In this document: positions 54,961-62,409 of the stretch, piece by piece
Position numbering within the stretch: the stretch's first letter is position 1
Layout of the letters: each line of letters begins with the position of its first letter
Assembly (NCBI RefSeq): GCF_900115295.1
Contig: NZ_FOVZ01000002.1
Coordinates: 744,001 to 808,000, forward strand
Source of the DNA: Sphingomonas sp. OK281
GTDB taxonomy: Bacteria; Pseudomonadota; Alphaproteobacteria; Sphingomonadales; Sphingomonadaceae
Length of the DNA: 64,000 nt
Direction of reading: 5' to 3'
Notes under the pieces: model-generated
Databases searched by the model: none
What the model was told of the DNA's origin: nothing
The model's input: the letters and a program-made list of their open reading frames with translations, nothing else
Made by a program: the position numbers and the translations under genes

Positions 54961-55060
54961 ACCCCGGCGAAGGCCGGGGCCAGTTGGCAAGGTCGTTGTA
55001 AGGGAGCACCGTGTTCCCCAACTAAACTTATCCCAACTGGGCCCCGGCCTTCGCTGGGGT
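54961..55060. repeat. Family A palindromic repeat, copy 7 (diverged)
   Basis: ACCCCGGCGAAGGCCGGGGC and GGCCCCGGCCTTCGCTGGGGT arms; the centre has lost most of the conserved sequence. Confidence 0.82.
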
Positions 55061-55075
55061 GGAATCGGGGGTGCG

Positions 55076-55420
55076 ATGAAAACAGCAGCTATGATCATCG
55101 CCATAGTCTTTGCCGCCCCCGCCGCCGCCCAGCAGACTCACGTCTCCCCCAAGCCCGCCCCGGCGATCGGCTATGACTGGAACGACGATTCGTCCGCGGA
55201 CGACCGCGTCCAGCAATCGCTATGGCCGCGCTCCGACGCCAGTGCCGCCGGGCTCGACGACATGATCCATACCGAACAGGCGCCGGTCCGCGCCGCGATC
55301 CACGAAGACGGTGATTTCGGCAGTCGGGCTTTGCACGGCCTGCGGAAAGTCGGCGGCGACTATATCGTCGTGCCCGTCCTGAAGATCCATCTGGGGCACC
55401 CGCGGCAGGCGATGCCTTGA
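55076..55420 (+). CDS. Small exported protein of unknown function
   Basis: A 114-residue protein with a signal peptide (MKTAAMIIAIVFAAPAAAQQ, cleavage after AAA). The mature part is polar (DWNDDSSADDRVQQSLWPRS) and ends in GGDYIVVPVLKIHLGHPRQA. No cysteines and no recognised family. The ATG begins 16 bp after a family A repeat, so the promoter must lie in or beyond that repeat. Confidence 0.7.
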   Translation: MKTAAMIIAIVFAAPAAAQQTHVSPKPAPAIGYDWNDDSSADDRVQQSLWPRSDASAAGLDDMIHTEQAPVRAAIHEDGDFGSRALHGLRKVGGDYIVVPVLKIHLGHPRQAMP

Positions 55421-55481
55421 TTTACGGGAGAACCGTACGGGACTTGGCTGACTTCAGCTGACCTTTCCCCGGTAAATGTCG

Positions 55482-55593
55482 GCCCCCCTCCCTGAAAGGG
55501 AGGGGCTGGGGGTGGGTAGGCCCGATTGTGCCGCCGACGTTCGACCATGTGGAAACCGACCCACCCCCGACCCCTCCCTTCCAGGGAGGGGGG
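55482..55593. repeat. Family C palindromic repeat, copy 7
   Basis: CCCCCTCCCTGAAAGGGAGG and CCTCCCTTCCAGGGAGGGGG arms between the convergent small gene and recN. Confidence 0.88.
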
Positions 55594-55617
55594 AACAGGA
55601 GGCAAAACGTCGCGCGT

Positions 55618-57282
55618 CTACGCCCGCTCCAGCAACCGCTCCGCCTGAGCCCGCGCCTCATCCGTAATCTGCGCCCCCGACAGCATCCGCGCGATCTCCT
55701 CCCGCCGCTCGCTTTCCGACAAAGCCCGCACGCCGGTCCGCGTGACCGTCCCGTCGCTGCTCTTGGCGATCAGCAGATGCTTCGCCCCCCGTGCAGCAAC
55801 CTGCGGGCTGTGCGTCACCACCAGCAGCTGCGTGCTCAACGCCAGCCGCGCAAGCCGCTCGCCGATCGCGCTCGCCACCGCACCGCCGACGCCTCGGTCG
55901 ATCTCGTCGAACACCATCGTCGACGCGCCGCCCTCTTCCGCCAACGCCACCTTCAGCGCCAAGATGAAGCGCGACAATTCGCCACCCGACGCGATCTTGG
56001 TCAGTGCAGCGAACGGCGCGCCCGGATTGGTCGAAATCTCGAACTCCACCCGGTCCTTGCCCGCAGCCGACCAGCCCTCGTCGCCAAGCGGCGCGACGAC
56101 GGTCTGGAACCGAGCCGCATCCAGCTTCAACGGTGCCAGCTCGCCCGCCACCGCCACGTCGAGCCGCTTGGCCGCCGCCAGCCGCCGCTTCGTCAACGCA
56201 TCCGACGCCGCATCGAATGCCTTCCGCGCCGAAGCCACCCGCGCCTCGATCTTCGCGATCCCGCCTTCGCCCGCATCGAGCCGCTCCAGCCGCGCGCGCA
56301 TCTCGTCCGCCAGCGCCGCCAGATCGTCCGGCTGCACGCGGTGCTTGCGCGCCATCGCCCGAAGCTCGAACAACCGCGCCTCGTCATCCTCCAGCGCGCG
56401 CGGATCATACGCCATCTCGGCCCGCGCATCGCGCAAGCTCTCCTCCGCCACCGACGCCTCGATCACCGCACGATCGACCGCTGCCAGCGCATTGCCCAGC
56501 GCGACATGATCCTCCGCGATCCGCTCGAGCACGCGCGCGGCCTGGCGCAGCTTCGCCATGCCGCCGTCCTTGCCCTCGAGGAAATCGTCGATCGCCGCGA
56601 GATCGTCCGCGATCTTCTCCGCGCGCTGCATCGATCGCCGCGTATCCGCCAGCGTCTCTTCCTCACCCGCGACCGGCGCCAGCGCGGTCAGTTCGGCCAC
56701 CGTATGCTCGAGCCATTCGCGATCGCGCGCCGCCGTCTCGATATCCGCGCGCGCCGCCGCCAACTCCGCTTCGGCAGCACGAAACGCCGCGTAAGCCTTG
56801 CCGGTCGCGCCAGGCTCGGTCCGTCCGAAGATATCGAGCAACGCCCGATGCCCGCGCGCATTGAGCAGCCCGCGCTCGTCATGCTGGCCGTGGATCTCGA
56901 CCAGGTGCGGCGCCATCTCGCGCAACAGCCCCGCCGACGCCGGCTGGTCGTTGACGAAACCGCGACTGCCGCCATCCGCCTTGACGATTCGCCGCACGAT
57001 CAGCGGCTCGCCGCGCTCAATCTCCAGCCCGTTCTCGTCGAACAACAGCGCCAGCGGCGATTCGGGGGCAGGGGCATCGAACGTCGCGGTCACGACAGCC
57101 TGCGCCGCGCCATGCCGCACCAGCCCGCTGTCGCCGCGCCCGCCGAGCGCCAGGCCCAGCGCATCGAGCAGGATCGACTTGCCCGCCCCGGTCTCGCCGG
57201 TGAGCACACCGAGCCCTTCGCCGAATCCCAGGTCCAGCGCCTCGATCAGCACCACGTCGCGAATGGAAAGTTCGGTCAGCAT
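55618..57282 (-). CDS. recN: DNA repair protein RecN
   Basis: An SMC-like ATPase that gathers DNA ends during double-strand-break repair. The 554-residue protein begins MLTELSIRDVVLIEALDLGF and has the Walker A motif GLGVLTGETGAGKSILLDAL. A central coiled-coil region (about 150-350, rich in Ala/Glu/Arg) follows. The ABC signature part is IASGGELSRFILALKVALAE, and Walker B is STMVFDEIDRGVGGAVASAI. Length and order match RecN. bamD lies 62 bp upstream on the same strand. No LexA box was identified in the gap. Confidence 0.96.
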   Translation of the reverse strand: MLTELSIRDVVLIEALDLGFGEGLGVLTGETGAGKSILLDALGLALGGRGDSGLVRHGAAQAVVTATFDAPAPESPLALLFDENGLEIERGEPLIVRRIVKADGGSRGFVNDQPASAGLLREMAPHLVEIHGQHDERGLLNARGHRALLDIFGRTEPGATGKAYAAFRAAEAELAAARADIETAARDREWLEHTVAELTALAPVAGEEETLADTRRSMQRAEKIADDLAAIDDFLEGKDGGMAKLRQAARVLERIAEDHVALGNALAAVDRAVIEASVAEESLRDARAEMAYDPRALEDDEARLFELRAMARKHRVQPDDLAALADEMRARLERLDAGEGGIAKIEARVASARKAFDAASDALTKRRLAAAKRLDVAVAGELAPLKLDAARFQTVVAPLGDEGWSAAGKDRVEFEISTNPGAPFAALTKIASGGELSRFILALKVALAEEGGASTMVFDEIDRGVGGAVASAIGERLARLALSTQLLVVTHSPQVAARGAKHLLIAKSSDGTVTRTGVRALSESERREEIARMLSGAQITDEARAQAERLLERA

Positions 57283-57344
57283 AGTATGTCCGCCATAGAC
57301 GAACGACCACGCAAAGCGATCCCCCTATGTTCCAGCGTCGTGGA

Positions 57345-58292
57345 TCAGCTGCCGGTGTTGGACGGCTGCCCGGCCGATCGCGGTGCCGCCGGCGCGCGCT
57401 CTGCAGGACCGGTCGGGGTCGAGCCCGGCTCGTCCAGCTCGACCATCACCGAAGGCGTACCCTTGGTCCCCACCGGCACCACCTGCTCGCCGGGCTTGAG
57501 CGGCGGTACGGCCGGCACCTGGTTCTTCTTCAGCAGGTCGTACGCGTGCTGGTACCAGTCGGTACCCGGATAGTTGCGCCCCAGCACGGCGCCGGCCTTC
57601 TCGGCCTCGACGGGCACGCCGAGCGCGAGATACGTCTCGGTCAGCCGCATCAGCGCTTCCGGGGTGTGCGTGGTCTGCTGGAACTTGTCGATCACGGTGC
57701 GGAACCGGCCGTTCGCGGCGAGCCACTGGCCGCGCGTTTCGTAGAACCGGCCGATCTCCATCTCCTTGCCCGCGAGATGGTCGTTGACCAGATCGATCTT
57801 CAGCCGCGCATCCGACGCGTAGCGCGTGTTCGGATAGCGGCGCATCAGTTCGCCGAGCGAATCGAGCGCCTGCCGCGTGATCTTCTGGTCGCGTGTCACG
57901 TCGGTGATCTGCTCGTAATAGCCGAGCGCGATCAGGTAATAGGCGTAAGGCGCATCGCGATTACCGGGATGCACCGCCAGGAAGCGCTGCGCCGAGCTGA
58001 TCGACGCGGTATAGTCCTTGGCGAGGTAATAGCTGAATGCCGACATGATCTGCGCACGACGCGCCCAGATCGAATAGGGATGCTGGCGCTCCACCTCGTC
58101 GAACAGCTGCGCCGCCTCCTTGTAGCGCGCCTGGTCGAGCCGGCGCTTCGCGGTCGAGTACAGCGTGCCGACATCGCGCGCGACATAGGGCAGGTCGCCC
58201 TTCGCGGCGCGGCCGCTCGCACAACCGGCAATGGGGAGCGCGAGCGCGGCGATGAGCGTGACCGCGAGGGCACGTGACTGGGTGATACGCAT
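57345..58292 (-). CDS. bamD: Outer-membrane assembly lipoprotein BamD
   Basis: The essential lipoprotein of the BAM complex that inserts beta-barrel proteins. The 315-residue protein has a lipoprotein signal with lipobox IAGC (Cys24). Five TPR-like repeats follow, including YKEAAQLFDEVERQHPYSIW, RAQIMSAFSYYLAKDYTASI and ELMRRYPNTRYASDARLKID. The Pro/Gly-rich C-terminal extension (about 260-315) is longer than in E. coli, as usual for sphingomonads. The ATG at 58292 is chosen for the signal sequence. It is followed by recN on the same strand. Confidence 0.93.
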   Translation of the reverse strand: MRITQSRALAVTLIAALALPIAGCASGRAAKGDLPYVARDVGTLYSTAKRRLDQARYKEAAQLFDEVERQHPYSIWARRAQIMSAFSYYLAKDYTASISSAQRFLAVHPGNRDAPYAYYLIALGYYEQITDVTRDQKITRQALDSLGELMRRYPNTRYASDARLKIDLVNDHLAGKEMEIGRFYETRGQWLAANGRFRTVIDKFQQTTHTPEALMRLTETYLALGVPVEAEKAGAVLGRNYPGTDWYQHAYDLLKKNQVPAVPPLKPGEQVVPVGTKGTPSVMVELDEPGSTPTGPAERAPAAPRSAGQPSNTGS

Positions 58293-58438
58293 TGGCGTTG
58301 TCCTTAGCGTATGCGGGGCTCGGCGAACAATCCCTTTCGCCACACCCTATTGGGCCTTTCCGTGGGCCGGATCGCACGGCAATAGTGGCGCGTTGACGCT
58401 ATCATTCCCATTGCGTCATTCACGTCGAGGATCATGTC

Positions 58439-59263
58439 ATGCCGGCCACATTGTTGCACACCCACCGCGTCGAGAAGCCCTGGGGTCGCGACACGCTCTG
58501 GCCCGGTTTCGAAGACCCCGCCGCCGGCTCCCCGCCGATCGGCGAAGTCTGGTTCCAGGAGCCCGGCAACACCACCCCCGATCTGCTGATTAAATACCTG
58601 TTCACCAGCGAGAAGCTGTCGGTTCAGGTCCATCCCAACGACGAACAGGCGCACGAGCGTGGCCTGCCGCGCGGCAAGGACGAGTGCTGGACGATCCTCG
58701 CCGCGGAACCGACCTCGACGATCGCGGTCGGCACGAAGCAGCCGGTCTCGAAGGACGATCTTCGCCAGTCGGCGATCGACGGCACGATCGAGGACATGCT
58801 CGACTGGAAGCCGGTCAAGCCGGGCGACTTCATGTATTGCGCGTCGGACACGATCCACGCGATCGGCGGCGGCCTGACCGTGATCGAGGTCCAGCAGAAC
58901 TCCGAGACCACCTACCGCCTCTACGACTACGGCAGCGACCGCGAGCTGCACCTGAAGGACGGCATCGAAGTCGCCGACCCCACGCCCTACGTCCCCGTCG
59001 CGCCGCCGGTCGAGATCGAGACGGGCCGCACGATCATGGTCGAGGGCCCCAAGTTCGTGCTGGAGCGCTGGAAGGGCGGCGACCACGTCGTCAACCTGCC
59101 CGAAGGCACGACCGGCTGGGTGATCCCGATCACCGGCTCGGGCGACGTCGCCGGCGTCGCGTTCAAGGCTGGTGAGTGTGCCACGATGACGGGCAGCGAA
59201 ACCGTCTCGACGAGTGCGGACGCGGATGTCCTGTTCGCGTATCCCCTCGCAAAGCGAATCTGA
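58439..59263 (+). CDS. Class I mannose-6-phosphate isomerase homologue
   Basis: A 274-residue cupin enzyme. Zinc ligands expected for phosphomannose isomerase are present: Gln63 and His65 in LSVQVHPNDEQAH, Glu82 in GKDECWTIL, and a later His in SDTIHAIGGGLTVIEVQQN. The N-terminal VEKPWGRDTLW also fits. It is shorter than E. coli ManA (391), like the small ManA form. The likely reaction is mannose-6-phosphate to fructose-6-phosphate for nucleotide-sugar supply. GAGGA precedes the ATG. A glycosyltransferase gene lies downstream past repeats. Confidence 0.9.
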   Translation: MPATLLHTHRVEKPWGRDTLWPGFEDPAAGSPPIGEVWFQEPGNTTPDLLIKYLFTSEKLSVQVHPNDEQAHERGLPRGKDECWTILAAEPTSTIAVGTKQPVSKDDLRQSAIDGTIEDMLDWKPVKPGDFMYCASDTIHAIGGGLTVIEVQQNSETTYRLYDYGSDRELHLKDGIEVADPTPYVPVAPPVEIETGRTIMVEGPKFVLERWKGGDHVVNLPEGTTGWVIPITGSGDVAGVAFKAGECATMTGSETVSTSADADVLFAYPLAKRI

Positions 59264-59299
59264 GGGCACCGCGTCTCAACGTCCGTTCCACCCCACCTC

Positions 59300-59358
59300 T
59301 TTGTTCTCCCGCGAAGGCGGGAGCCCAGTCTGGGTCCCCGCCTTCGCGGGGAAACAAG
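59300..59358. repeat. Family B palindromic repeat, copy 6
   Basis: TTTGTTCTCCCGCGAAGGCG and CGCCTTCGCGGGGAAACAAG arms around GGAGCCCAGTCTGGGTCCC. With the next copy it fills most of the 357-bp gap 59264-59620. Confidence 0.9.
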
Positions 59359-59433
59359 GTAATCGAGGGCAACCACACCTTAGGTTGCCACCACCCCAAG
59401 TGACTACCACCCCAACAACGAGCACCACCTAAC

Positions 59434-59540
59434 CACCACCCCGGCGAAGGCCGGGGCCCAGTTGGAAAGGTGGCAATAATGGAAAACAGCGCTCCGTTAG
59501 CTACGTCCCCCAACTGGGCCCCGGCCTTCGCCGGGGTGGC
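59434..59540. repeat. Family A palindromic repeat, copy 8
   Basis: CCACCACCCCGGCGAAGGCC and GGCCTTCGCCGGGGTGGCGG arms with AAGGTGGCAATAATGG centre, forward orientation. It ends about 80 bp before the glycosyltransferase ATG. Confidence 0.9.
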
Positions 59541-59620
59541 GGTTACCGTTGAGCGCGCACCTCCAAGACCATTGCCCCCCGCTCACCCCACATTAACCCA
59601 CCCCCTATAACCCCGAACCA

Positions 59621-60796
59621 ATGCTCCGCATCCTCACCCTCTCCACCCTGTTCCCGGATGCGACCCGCCCCAATTTCGGCGTCTTCGTCGAACGCCAGAC
59701 GCTCGGCCTCGCCGCACACCCGGACGTCTCGCTGCAAGCGGTAGCACCGATAGGCCTCCCCCCAGGCCCGCTCCGCCGCCTCGGCCACTACGCCACCCTG
59801 GCAAAACTGCCGACGCACGAACGGTGGAAGGGCCTCGAAATCCACCGCCCGCGCTTCACCGTCCGGCCGTTCCTCCAGGGCCGCCATCACGCCGCCGCGT
59901 TGCAACGCGCGCTCATCCCCGTGCTCGATACGATCCGCAAAGACTTCGCGTTCGACGTGATCGACGCATCGTTCTTCTTCCCCGACGGCCCCGCCGCGGT
60001 CGCCCTCGGCAAACGCTACGACGTCCCCGTGTCGATCAAGGCGCGAGGAGCGGACATCCACCATTGGGGCAACGCGCCCGCCACTGCCGCCCAGGTCCGC
60101 GACGCAGGCCGTGACGCGGCGGGCATGCTCGCGGTCAGCGCCGCGATGAAGGCCGACATGGTCGCGATGGGCTTGCCGGCCGATCGCATCCGCGTCCACC
60201 ACACCGGCGTCGACCAGGACCGCTTCCACCCCGTCGACCGCGCCGCTGCCAAGGCAGCCCTCGGCATCGCGGGCCCGCTGGTCGTCTCGGTCGGCGCGCT
60301 GATCCCGCGCAAGGGCCATGACATCGTCATCGACGCGGTCGCCGCCCTTCCCGGCGTCACGCTCCTCATCGCAGGGCAGGGCCCCGCGCGATCGAACCTC
60401 GAAGCGCAGATCGCGCGACTCGGCATAGCCGACCGCGTCCGCCTGCTCGGCGCCGTGCCGCACGCCGAAATTCCGAAGCTGATCGCAACCGCCGACGTCA
60501 CCGCGCTCGCATCGAGCTCGGAAGGCCTCGCCAACGCCTGGGTCGAATCGCTCGCCTGCGGTACGCCGATCGTCATCACCGACGCCGGCGGCGCGCATGA
60601 CGTGGTGACATCGCCCGAAGCAGGCCGCGTCACGATAGGCGACCCACTAGCGTTCGCCGCAGCGATCGGCGCCCTGCTGGCTGATCCGCCGTCGCCCCAA
60701 GCGACGCGCGCCACAGTCGCCAGTTTCACCTGGGAAGCCAACACCGCCGCGCTCTACGAGCACCTCGCAACGCTGGCCGCGAATCACCGGCTTTAG
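59621..60796 (+). CDS. Glycosyltransferase family 4 protein
   Basis: A 391-residue GT-B-fold glycosyltransferase. The N-terminal acceptor domain begins MLRILTLSTLFPDATRPNFG; the donor domain starts near LVVSVGALIPRKGHDIVIDA. It has RVRLLGAVPHAEIPKLIATA and the GT4 signature SSSEGLANAWVESLACGTPI with its Glu-x7-Glu pattern. GAHDVVTSPEAGRV follows. Acceptor and donor are unknown; with the isomerase homologue upstream, a role in cell-surface polysaccharide is plausible but unproven. Confidence 0.9.
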   Translation: MLRILTLSTLFPDATRPNFGVFVERQTLGLAAHPDVSLQAVAPIGLPPGPLRRLGHYATLAKLPTHERWKGLEIHRPRFTVRPFLQGRHHAAALQRALIPVLDTIRKDFAFDVIDASFFFPDGPAAVALGKRYDVPVSIKARGADIHHWGNAPATAAQVRDAGRDAAGMLAVSAAMKADMVAMGLPADRIRVHHTGVDQDRFHPVDRAAAKAALGIAGPLVVSVGALIPRKGHDIVIDAVAALPGVTLLIAGQGPARSNLEAQIARLGIADRVRLLGAVPHAEIPKLIATADVTALASSSEGLANAWVESLACGTPIVITDAGGAHDVVTSPEAGRVTIGDPLAFAAAIGALLADPPSPQATRATVASFTWEANTAALYEHLATLAANHRL

Positions 60797-60798
60797 AA

Positions 60799-60930
60799 TC
60801 CTCCCCCGCCAGGGGGAGGTGGCAGGCGCTTGCCTGACGGAGGGGGAGGAAAGGGAAACATCGGTTGCGCTGCCTCCCCTCCGTCACCTCCGGCGACACC
60901 TCCCCCTGGCGGGGGAGGATCAGCAGTCTC
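60799..60930. repeat. Family E palindromic repeat, copy 4
   Basis: ATCCTCCCCCGCCAGGGGGA facing TCCCCCTGGCGGGGGAGGAT, with inner GCCTGACGGAGGGGG / CCCCTCCGTCACC, exactly between the convergent glycosyltransferase and Mth938-like genes. Confidence 0.92.
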
Positions 60931-60933
60931 AGA

Positions 60934-61308
60934 TCACCCCTCGAGCGGGTACAATGCCGCCACGATCCAGCGACCTTCACCACGCAGAACCGCCCAAGCC
61001 CGAGCAGCAGCCCGGCTATCCATCGCCTCGATCCCGAACCCCCGTGCCTCCACCGCACGCTTGAACGCAAGCGGCGGCTGGCGAAGCGCAGAACCGGTCC
61101 CCAGCAACAGGAACTCCGGCGGCGGATCGAGCGCCAGCAACGCGGCCACATCCGCCTCGCCCAGCGCCTCGAACGCCGGCGGCTCCCAGCCATCCGCGCG
61201 TTCGGGGCTGATCAACAACGCGGTATAATAGCCGTCGTCGACCTTGAACCCAGCCCGACCGATCGCCGAGATCATCGGCCCATCGGTCTTCTCGCGGTCC
61301 ATCCTCAT
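60934..61308 (-). CDS. Mth938-like domain (DUF498) protein
   Basis: A 124-residue protein whose core reads SAIGRAGFKVDDGYYTALLI, EADVAALLALDPPPEFLLLG and TGSALRQPPLAFKRAVEARG, then EAMDSRAAARAWAVLRGEGR. This is the Mth938/NDUFAF3-like fold; mitochondrial relatives help assemble complex I, but the bacterial role is not established. Internal ATGs at 61302 and 61275 are alternative starts. In Alphaproteobacteria this gene often follows secDF, as here on the same strand. Confidence 0.87.
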   Translation of the reverse strand: MRMDREKTDGPMISAIGRAGFKVDDGYYTALLISPERADGWEPPAFEALGEADVAALLALDPPPEFLLLGTGSALRQPPLAFKRAVEARGFGIEAMDSRAAARAWAVLRGEGRWIVAALYPLEG

Positions 61309-61318
61309 GACAAAACCC

Positions 61319-61414
61319 CGTCATCCCCGCGGAGGCGGGGACCCATAACGGCAACCGCCAGCGACTCGATCGCGACGCCAGCCACTATGGGTTCCCGCCT
61401 CCGCGGGAATGACG
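61319..61414. repeat. Family B-related palindromic repeat
   Basis: CGTCATCCCCGCGGAGGCGG and CCGCCTCCGCGGGAATGACG arms with inner GGGACCCATA / TATGGGTTCC, around a 40-base unrelated centre. It separates secF from the Mth938-like gene and does not carry the CCCAGTCTGGG core of family B. Confidence 0.88.
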
Positions 61415-61426
61415 AGCGCTCGAAGA

Positions 61427-62395
61427 TCAACGCTCGACCTTGGGACCAACCCGCTCGGCGCCGTCCTGCACGCCGCCCTTGCGCGGGGCAGGATCGGCCC
61501 GTAGCCCCAGCGTGATCAGCAGCGACGACGACACGTAGATCGACGAATACGTGCCCACGACGATACCCAGGATCATCGCCGCGGTGAACCCGCGCAGCAC
61601 GTGGCCGCCCAGCACCAGCATCGCGACCAGCGCGAGCAGGATCGTCACCGACGTCATCACGGTCCGTGGCAGCGTCTCATTCACCGACAGGTCGATGATC
61701 TCGCGCATGTCCATCTTCCGATACCGGCGCATGTTCTCGCGGATACGGTCGTCGATCACGATCTTGTCGTTGATCGAGTAGGAGATGATCGTCAGCACCG
61801 CCGCGACGATGTTGAGGTCGAACTCGAACTGCGTCAGCGCGAAGAAGCCGAGCGTCATCAACAGATCGTGGACGATCGCGACGACGGTCGACACGCCGAA
61901 CTGCCATTCGAACCGCACCACCGCGAACAGCGCGATGCCGAGGATCGCGAGGCCGACCGCGAGCAGCCCCTTGCTGATCAGCTCTTCGGAAACCTTGCCT
62001 GAAATGGTGTCGTATTTCGAGAAGGTCGCGCCGGGGAACTTTACGGCGAGGTCGTCCGACACCTTCTTCACGAGGCGGTTGGTTGCACCTTCATCGCCGC
62101 TCTGCGGGACGGGGAGGCGGATCGACAGCGTCTTGGGATCGCTGAACGACTGGATCGAGGCTTCGCCGACGCCGAGCCGGTCGACTTCGGTGCGGACCGC
62201 ATCGATCGACGGCGTGGTCGCGAACTTCTCCTCGATCAGGACGCCGCCGACGAAGTCGACGCCCATGTTGAGGCCCTTCGTCACGACAAGTCCGATCGCC
62301 AGCAACGACAGCAGCAGGGTTAGCCCGAACGCCCATTTACGGAGCGAGACGAACTTCAGGTTGGTGTTGTCGGGTACGAGTTTCAGCAGGCGCAT
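61427..62395 (-). CDS. secF: Protein translocase subunit SecF
   Basis: Partner of SecD in using proton motive force to drive late steps of Sec export. The 322-residue membrane protein has six expected helices, the first in WAFGLTLLLSLLAIGLVVTK. NMGVDFVGGVLIEEKF and ISYSINDKIVIDDRIRENMR (the conserved D1-D6-like region) are present. A periplasmic domain follows the first helix. SVNETLPRTVMTSVTILLAL is the conserved C-terminal segment. It begins 14 bp after the secD stop, so the two form one operon. Confidence 0.96.
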   Translation of the reverse strand: MRLLKLVPDNTNLKFVSLRKWAFGLTLLLSLLAIGLVVTKGLNMGVDFVGGVLIEEKFATTPSIDAVRTEVDRLGVGEASIQSFSDPKTLSIRLPVPQSGDEGATNRLVKKVSDDLAVKFPGATFSKYDTISGKVSEELISKGLLAVGLAILGIALFAVVRFEWQFGVSTVVAIVHDLLMTLGFFALTQFEFDLNIVAAVLTIISYSINDKIVIDDRIRENMRRYRKMDMREIIDLSVNETLPRTVMTSVTILLALVAMLVLGGHVLRGFTAAMILGIVVGTYSSIYVSSSLLITLGLRADPAPRKGGVQDGAERVGPKVER

Positions 62396-62409
62396 GGTTA
62401 TCTCCCGCC